Below are positions 20,117 through 25,394 of a DNA stretch of 25,394 bases, in pieces. A program made the translations under genes and the position numbers. Position 1 is the stretch's first letter, and every line of letters begins with the position of its first letter. The notes under the pieces were generated by a model. That model was not told where the DNA came from. It ran no database searches and saw nothing but the letters and a program-made list of their open reading frames with translations. This DNA comes from Elysia marginata (taxonomy: Eukaryota; Mollusca; Gastropoda; Plakobranchidae). The stretch is taken from contig BMAT01002677.1 in the NCBI GenBank assembly GCA_019649035.1, positions 10,116 through 35,509 of the forward strand, in the 5' to 3' direction.

Positions 20117-20589
20117 TATTAAAGAATTTTTTTTACTCCAGCGCCTAGATCTACTAGATATAGTATTGAACATTTGGGATTTATTTTTGTCACACTCTCC
20201 ATGTCAGTAACTCTTACACAGAAAAGGAAGTAGAACATTTTAGACTGCATCAAGAATAGTACAACTAAATTCTCCTCAGTGCACATCCGAAATTTATGTA
20301 GACCCATTGGACTGTTTGTTGCCGCAGAACCGGGAGTTCTGCACTCATTATTACACTACAAGTATTTAAAACGGGAAAAGTGTTGGGCTCTTATAAGGAA
20401 AAAAGGTGACTACGATGCCAAGATGACCTCTATCGGAAATAACATGGTGGAGTGACAATATTTTATCCTCATTTAAGCCTTTAATTTTTAACTCCCCTCT
20501 TGCTCACTTGTATAGTGGCAGCAATCTTTCAGGCTGAGGAGCTTGGATTGGATTCTGCTCGAAAAAAAAAACGATTTAAAATAATTTAA

Positions 20590-21378
20590 TTTACTAAAAT
20601 GCTCTATGCGCTTTACATGGGTTTTCGATGGGACTTTAGACTTCTTGCAACATCGCCACGATTGGATGATGAAAACGATAGCTCTAAGTTGGCTCCGCCT
20701 CCATTCATCGATGATGATGATGATGATGACTTGAACCGTTAAGCATTACATGACCTTTCTAATAGTCAACTCAACATATCATACCCTGCCCACGGTTGGG
20801 TAAGATGAACTTGTTGAATAAGTGTACCATTAAGGAGGCTAAAAATTGCCGCTCTTCATACACCGGCACTGTTTTAGGTTTACCCAAATGTCGTTACAAG
20901 ACGGCTGCGGAGCTAGCCGAGACCGATAGCGAAGCAAAATTCTCATACACGTGTGAAATTCTTTTATCATGCATTACCACAGACTCTGCCCATTGTGCGC
21001 CTTTTGAGCATTACAATCTTACGCCACGCATACAGGAAAGTTTCTTGACCAGCAGAATTCTGAGCAAATGAGGTTCAACATGTGGGTGGGGCTAATAGGG
21101 AGAACTTCGGGCACTCGAAGTGTGGGGTTGATTTTGAGATAATGAGACAGCTAGAGAGTGGAGACACTATATGCTACCCTTGTGCTATCGTTGTTGTCTT
21201 TATTCGCAAGGACTCAAATTATAGACCTTGGGCAAAAACGGCGATAAAGTATGACGCAATGACACCCATATGTAGCGTTGGGTTTACAGAATTGGCGGCT
21301 AACGGGCCCCGTGAGCTCATCAGTCATCCTGGATTTCCTCTGCTATGGGCTTCGTCCTCCCGAACGAGTCATTAACGC
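20590..21378. other. GC-richer block with open frames on both strands, unrecognised
   Basis: On the plus strand: a frame from ATG 20599 of about 45 codons that ends in an Asp run from (GAT)n and then LNR-stop; 20805-21071 (NLLNKCTIKEAKNC, KFSYTCEILLSCITT, several Cys); and 21082-21375 (VDFEIMRQLESGD, AIVVVFIRKDSNY). On the minus strand a patch near 20960-20800 is also open (HDKRISHVYENFASL). None matches a family I know, and there is no consistent splice pattern. It lies just 3' of the DIRS RNase H-like region, so it could be decayed DIRS 3' sequence or an unrelated gene fragment. Confidence 0.35.
20708..20730. repeat. short (GAT)n repeat
   Basis: Seven GAT-type units. It encodes the Asp run or Met run seen in the overlapping frames. 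Confidence 0.9.
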
Positions 21379-22356
21379 ATGGTCTCTATTTTAGCCCATT
21401 TTATGCCTTTTGAACACATGGGCAGGGATACTGGCTCCAATATAGGGCTGCTGCATGAACATTAATAAAATTCTCAAAGCTTATGTCTTTACGCAAATTA
21501 TTTATCTAGTCATCTCGTTTCAAAATTATAAATTTGTTTTTTTTTTTCGCAGATTAAACTAGCAAAGAGAAAAAAAACTTGTCTAAAAATCATTAAGAAC
21601 ACATTTCTATTTCTTTTGTCTCAAGGATCAAGTTACATAATGCGACTGAGAATTGTCATTTGAAGTATTATTCGTCCCAAAGCATGGTTCTTGCTTTGAA
21701 GCTAATGATCTCGGAAGGATAACTTTTTTTCGGATGTTTTTCACAAATACAATTTTCAGTTGAAGTATGACCGCTCTATCTAGAATAATTTGAAATATTT
21801 CTGTGAGCATTGAAAATAAAAAAAACTTCACTTTTTTATACTTTCTAACGAACTGATTACAAAGGATTAATGAGACTTTCGTATTTGATATGCGTAAAAA
21901 TAAATTATACAACTATGAATAAATCACAATCATATTAAAGAGACATTGATTCGCTGTGACCAGAATTTTAAAACATAATTTAAAATTACGCATTTTTGTA
22001 CTATATTCCAAGGTTTAACAGGTGTTTGAATAAGCCAAGCATCTTGCTTGCTTTGTATCTACTCTAAAAAATTTTGAAATCATTTCTAGTGGTAAACGTG
22101 TTGTTGGACTAAAAGATCAAATTCATTTGAAATAGGATTTTCACCCCCCCCCCTCTTCCAAGGCACCCATTTCCTTCAAAGTGGCTGTGAGATGAATAAA
22201 CGAGACAATGTTTTTGCTTTTAAGCATGTATATATATATTTTCTTTTACTGAAGAATAATGAAATTTCGTTAAATAGGAAAAAGAGACATTGGTTTAAAA
22301 TGCAAAATAAATAAGATAAAACAAATAAAAATGGTCTAACCGTAAAATACAAAGTA
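21379..22356. other. AT-rich non-coding stretch
   Basis: No exon or mobile element is supported. It contains a C-run near 22145 and an (AT)n run at about 22229-22240. The minus-strand frame at 21628-21912 is AT-rich, with Lys/Phe/Ile bias typical of chance. Confidence 0.6.
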
Positions 22357-22670
22357 ATTGAAATATTTCAAAGGTATGAAATTAGCAGTGGAGTGAAGTA
22401 GGCTAAAAGTGTAAAATGCTCGAAATGCCTGCCTTAAGTATGATTCAAACATTCGATATTTAGGAGCTTCGGCACCCACCGCCTTGCCACTAAGAGAAAC
22501 AATGTCATAGCTTATACCATATCGGCACTTAACTACGCTCCTTCAAAAAAGATGTTTTACGGCGAAGATCCTTGCTAAGACTCTCCAAGCGACACTGCTT
22601 ATTTGAACGGGAAGATCCAAATCGCACCAAAGGCAACCATTTGAATCCGGAAGCGCACCAACACTTAGCC
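22357..22670 (-). repeat. tRNA-related dispersed repeat, copy 3 (with 5' block)
   Basis: The minus strand reproduces copy 2: GGCTAAGTGTTGGTGCGCTTCC at the start (22670), the CTTCCGGATTCAAATGGTTG block, GCAAGGATCTTCGCC, a diverged hairpin region, and then the tRNA-like core with AGTGGCAAGGCGGTGGGTGCC. The B box is mutated to TGTTTGAATC. It ends near TATTTCAAT at 22357 and lacks the CTCTAGATC tail. Its divergence from copies 1 and 2 suggests an old copy. Confidence 0.82.
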
Positions 22671-22685
22671 AAAAATCTAAGAATA

Positions 22686-22936
22686 CAAGGACCTTCGATA
22701 TGAAACTCCTTTTTTATGGATCTAGTGGCGACATGGTATAATTATGTATCTCTAAGTGGCAAGGCAGTGAGTGTCTAAGCTACTATAAACCGAAGGTTCG
22801 AATTATACTAAAGGCAGACATTTCGTGCATTTCGACTTAAAGCCTACTTCTGTCCACTGCTAGTTGCATACCTTTAAAACCTCTCAATCATTGCTTGCGC
22901 AGTGGCTGCATCATTTATTCTAATCTCTAGATCATT
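22686..22936 (+). repeat. tRNA-related dispersed repeat, copy 4
   Basis: Starts at CAAGGACCTTCGATATGAAACTCC, so it has only the last bases of the 5' block. The A-box like AGTGGCAAGGCAG and B-box GGTTCGAATT are close to consensus. The tail is complete, through GCGCAGTGGCTGC and CATTTATTCTAATCTCTAGATC. It is head-to-head with copy 3, 15 bases apart. Confidence 0.82.
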
Positions 22937-22939
22937 CTA

Positions 22940-23858
22940 TAATACAAAAATAAGTTGTACAATAAGGATTGGCTTACAAAAAGCAATACGGACGTTTCAA
23001 ATTATGTGACACCTCCAAATTAGTTAAATATGAATAACCATAGATACATCATTGCACCCGATGGTGTAATGAGTTTCTGGAGTAGATTCACAAAAATCAT
23101 TTATTTATTAAAAAATTGAGCTTTTAAAGCCTATAAAACTGGAATTTAGCTATACCAGATAAAAAGATAAAATGCTAAAGGTAGGAGTCATTTTGAAAAT
23201 CATCAATAAATGCAATGTATGTGCTCTTTTTTTTAAAAAAAGGGAGGCGGGCGTTAGTGTTTATAAAATTCTTTTACCCTTGAAGCGTTATAAATCAATT
23301 TTTTGCGTCACATTTTTCATGGTTTAGTACCAAAATGAAAGAATTTCCCGTTTTTCAAGATCAAGTTGCCTCGAAAAAAAATATCAAGGTAATTATGTTC
23401 CTAACATGCTGCTTATTTTAAAAACCTTTTCAGCTTAAACTTTGTCATTTTATAGCTTTCACTGTTTTTTATTGTGACTGTTTAAATCTTGTCATTTATA
23501 AAGAAGACTCGAGAGACATTTAACGCAAACATCTGACATTATAAACCAAACACTTCAGTTAGGAAGAACCTACCCCACACTCTTACTTGTCTGTTATCCC
23601 GCTAGTGATGCACGCACTATTTTATGGGCGCAGTTGTTTAAAAAATGTGGGGCGGACAAAAAACATGCAAAAAATCAAACTTTTTCCTGCATCCGAAATT
23701 TGTTAGTTAAATTCTGCGTTAAAAAGTAGAATCTAGGTTAGATCTCGGTCCAGACATTTTTATTTCGAAAGATCATTATGGCTAAAATATATAGAAACTT
23801 GAATAATATAGATTATCAAGACTCAACTCGAGATATACAAGACATTGTATATAGAGTC
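22940..23858. other. AT-rich non-coding stretch
   Basis: No exon, RNA gene or transposon end was recognised. It contains only short poly-A and poly-T tracts. Confidence 0.6.
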
Positions 23859-23864
23859 TTTATT
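23859..23864 (-). terminator. AATAAA poly(A) signal (candidate) of the lectin gene
   Basis: TTTATT on the plus strand reads AATAAA on the minus strand. It is about 205 bases beyond the lectin stop codon, a reasonable 3' UTR length. No closer hexamer was seen on that strand. Confidence 0.5.
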
Positions 23865-24069
23865 GGTCCTAGACCTAGCCCAGATTTTGGACGTCACATT
23901 TTTTTTCGTGTTAGACTGTGCGTGGGATGGTTTCCATTGTTTTAGCCTTAGGACCTAGGATCTGCGTGTCCATAGTTTTCTTCCTTTTCTTAAGGGTAGA
24001 GCATGCCGAAAGTTTTTTGAATCTTGGCCACACATCCAAATCCCGAAAGAATAAAAATCAATGTTATCA

Positions 24070-24631
24070 CTACGAGGCACTTTGAAGCACTGGTCTCTCG
24101 CAAACAAACTTATACTTGTCCCTCAGACAGCGGTAATCATTTCCGGAGGGATTATTGGTCCCGGGAGTAATTGTAACACAATTTTCATTACCTCCTTGGT
24201 TGTTCGGTTCACCTGCTCGGAAAAACAACGTCTTCAAGTCGTCAGTGATAGCGTCTCCAGTGTCTTGCCACACAAACGTCCCTTCGCTGACTTCGTCTGA
24301 TAACCCAACGGTTAATTTAACGTCATGGGGCAAAAGGTCGACTTTCTCCATTGACCTAGAAACGAATAAATGCGCCCCGAGATTGAAGCAATATGCGACA
24401 GCATCGTTGGCGTTGAGAATAAATGAGGATACGTTGATGCAAGCAGACACATTAGCGGAAGTGATGTACTCGAAGCCGTCGCTTGTGTCGCAGGTAGACG
24501 GCGCGAAGAGGTCACCTTCGGGGCTTGTTGGCGCTAGCTGCGTTCCAAGGGTGCCAGCTTTTAGAAACGATCCCGGCGTGCATAGCCCCGTGTCTGAGTT
24601 GTACATGAAGGTCTGGCATTTACTGCTGTAG
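24070..24631 (-). CDS. C-type lectin domain protein, terminal exon
   Basis: The exon starts after a strong acceptor, TTTTGTTTTACCCACAG (24632), and ends at TAG (24070-24072). It opens with SSKCQTFMYN and GLCTPGSF, a Cys-pair motif resembling the end of a PAN/apple-like module. A linker follows, then a C-type lectin domain. Counting from Met at 24606: AVAYCFNLGAHL (Cys73), LTVGLSD, FVWQDTGD, EPN (133-135), NENC (Cys143), SGNDYRC (Cys160) and YKFVCE (Cys169). Cys73-Cys169 and Cys143-Cys160 fit the conserved disulphides. EPN plus ND are the residues that usually coordinate calcium and mannose-type sugars; the usual Trp of WND is Gly here. The protein is probably secreted or extracellular. The signal peptide and the rest of the N-terminal module must lie in upstream exons, none of which I could find before 25394. 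Confidence 0.9.
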
Positions 24632-25394
24632 CTGTGGGTAAAACAAAATTATGATAATGATAAGTCAGGTTTCTCAGTCTTGAATCTGGATTCCATTTAG
24701 CTTCAAAAACGCATGTCGAACTCCAGCTTTAAAAGTGTGAATCTTTTATAACACTATGTGTTTTATTATTTGTTTGCTTTACAGCAAATATAAAAAATGC
24801 TTTCCATATTTTTACAACCGTTTCAACTTCAACGTCAAACCTATAGACAAGAACCACGAATAGATTGAAACGCAAGCTTAGATCCATCAGGCATTAGTAA
24901 TGTTGCAGTCAGTATATGCAGGCTAAGGCTAAAAATTTTCATTTTATGTTTTTTTTTATTTTAATATTTTCTGAAAAGGTATTTGATGCTTTTTTAACGT
25001 CTAACAGATTTTCTGAAGCTTGAGCAGTGTTATTGCAAAGAAAAGTAAAAAGAAGTTAAAAAAATAAATCGAAACCTTTCAAACGCTCTCACTCGAAATC
25101 AGAGTAAATATATCTACTTGAGCTTAAGGAATTTCCTCACATTTCGCATATCTTTTATAATTCTGGCTCAGGTGTTGACCAAATTAAACTGACATCTCAA
25201 AGGACTAAACTTTAATAAAATCAGAACATTTTCCTTGGAGACGTGAAAATGTGTGAAAGTTTTTTGGCTTCAGTAATGATCAGACATAGCTAAGGAATAT
25301 TCTACTGAATATCACGAAACCAAGAAATGTAGCTATCCCCTGTATGTATTTGTGTCAAGAAATGTATCCGACTACCGATGGTCAATGTATATCC
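24632..25394. other. intron of the lectin gene, no further exon seen
   Basis: AT-rich. It begins (on the minus strand, approaching the exon) with the pyrimidine tract of the acceptor at 24632. I found no GC-richer segment with matching phase and borders, so the preceding exon is probably beyond the window. Confidence 0.55.

Larger units (their letters stand above)
18955..20570 (+). mobile_element. DIRS-order (tyrosine-recombinase) retrotransposon relic, RT-RNase H region, split by two insertions
   Basis: Segment A (18955-19313) stays in one frame: PIHFSQTALIDQEID, FRNRGIIS, CPKKSG, LSDAYYS at 19229-19249, RKYLRFIW, and CLA where CLP is expected. Three in-frame stops occur in it. Segment B (19727-19921) resumes with LSPAAPHYF and PLSALRRQSH, then after a frameshift GYIDDMFLVG (catalytic YIDD at 19821-19832) and LGFPIN. 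Segment C (20119-20570) continues with IEHLGFIF, RPIGLFVAAEPGVLHSLLHY, GDYDAKM, and after another shift WWSDNI and LYSGSNLSG. The LGF-IN, LGF and WW--NI series is that of DIRS/Ngaro-type elements rather than Gypsy. No tyrosine recombinase, methyltransferase-like domain or terminal repeats were found. It is a dead copy. Confidence 0.85.

Noticed and set aside
24061..24631. Plus-strand frames opposite the lectin exon
   Set aside because: Antisense shadows of a clear C-type lectin reading.
1..25394. CRISPR arrays, bacterial operons, ribosome binding sites, rRNA
   Set aside because: No spaced direct repeats or prokaryotic gene arrangement; all evidence points to a spliced animal genome.

Overview
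The window reads as nuclear DNA of an invertebrate animal, most likely a mollusc (an inference). It is AT-rich, with long non-coding stretches, many microsatellites, spliced exons with GT/AG borders, and several classes of animal transposable element. There is no sign of bacterial gene organisation. Two assembly gaps are present: 3 Ns at 4404-4406 and 846 Ns at 13596-14441.

Genes. All the exons I can support lie on the minus strand. (1) At 3850-5533, three phase-compatible exons look like the 3' part of a gene for a cysteine-containing membrane protein with two hydrophobic helices. (2) At 11065-11705, one long exon encodes a Ser/Thr-rich, probably disordered segment and ends at a strong donor; a possible short 5' exon lies at 13219-13243. 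(3) At 17484-17898 there is a weaker candidate for a small secreted protein with a poly(A) signal downstream. (4) At 24070-24631 is the terminal exon of a secreted C-type lectin with an EPN motif. This is the most certain gene.

Mobile DNA. The richest region is 18455-20570. A decayed LINE (minus strand) abuts a decayed DIRS-order retrotransposon (plus strand). The DIRS reverse transcriptase is split by two later insertions: about 0.4 kb ending in a (TTA)n array, and a 193-bp near-palindromic MITE flanked by TA. A pogo/Tigger-type MITE sits at 6656-6831. A tRNA-related repeat family has four copies: two in the same orientation at 8630-9239, and two head-to-head at 22357-22936. A second tRNA-like repeat lies in reverse near 9880-10045, and a possible third near 2338-2420. 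A tandem duplication with units of about 110-125 bp lies at 9539-9788.

The rest is AT-rich intronic or intergenic sequence. One GC-richer block, 20590-21378, is open on both strands and matches nothing I know. No rRNA, intact tRNA or CRISPR array was seen. The candidate novelties are the unassigned membrane-protein gene, the unusual architecture of the tRNA-related repeat, and the stacked insertions in the DIRS relic.
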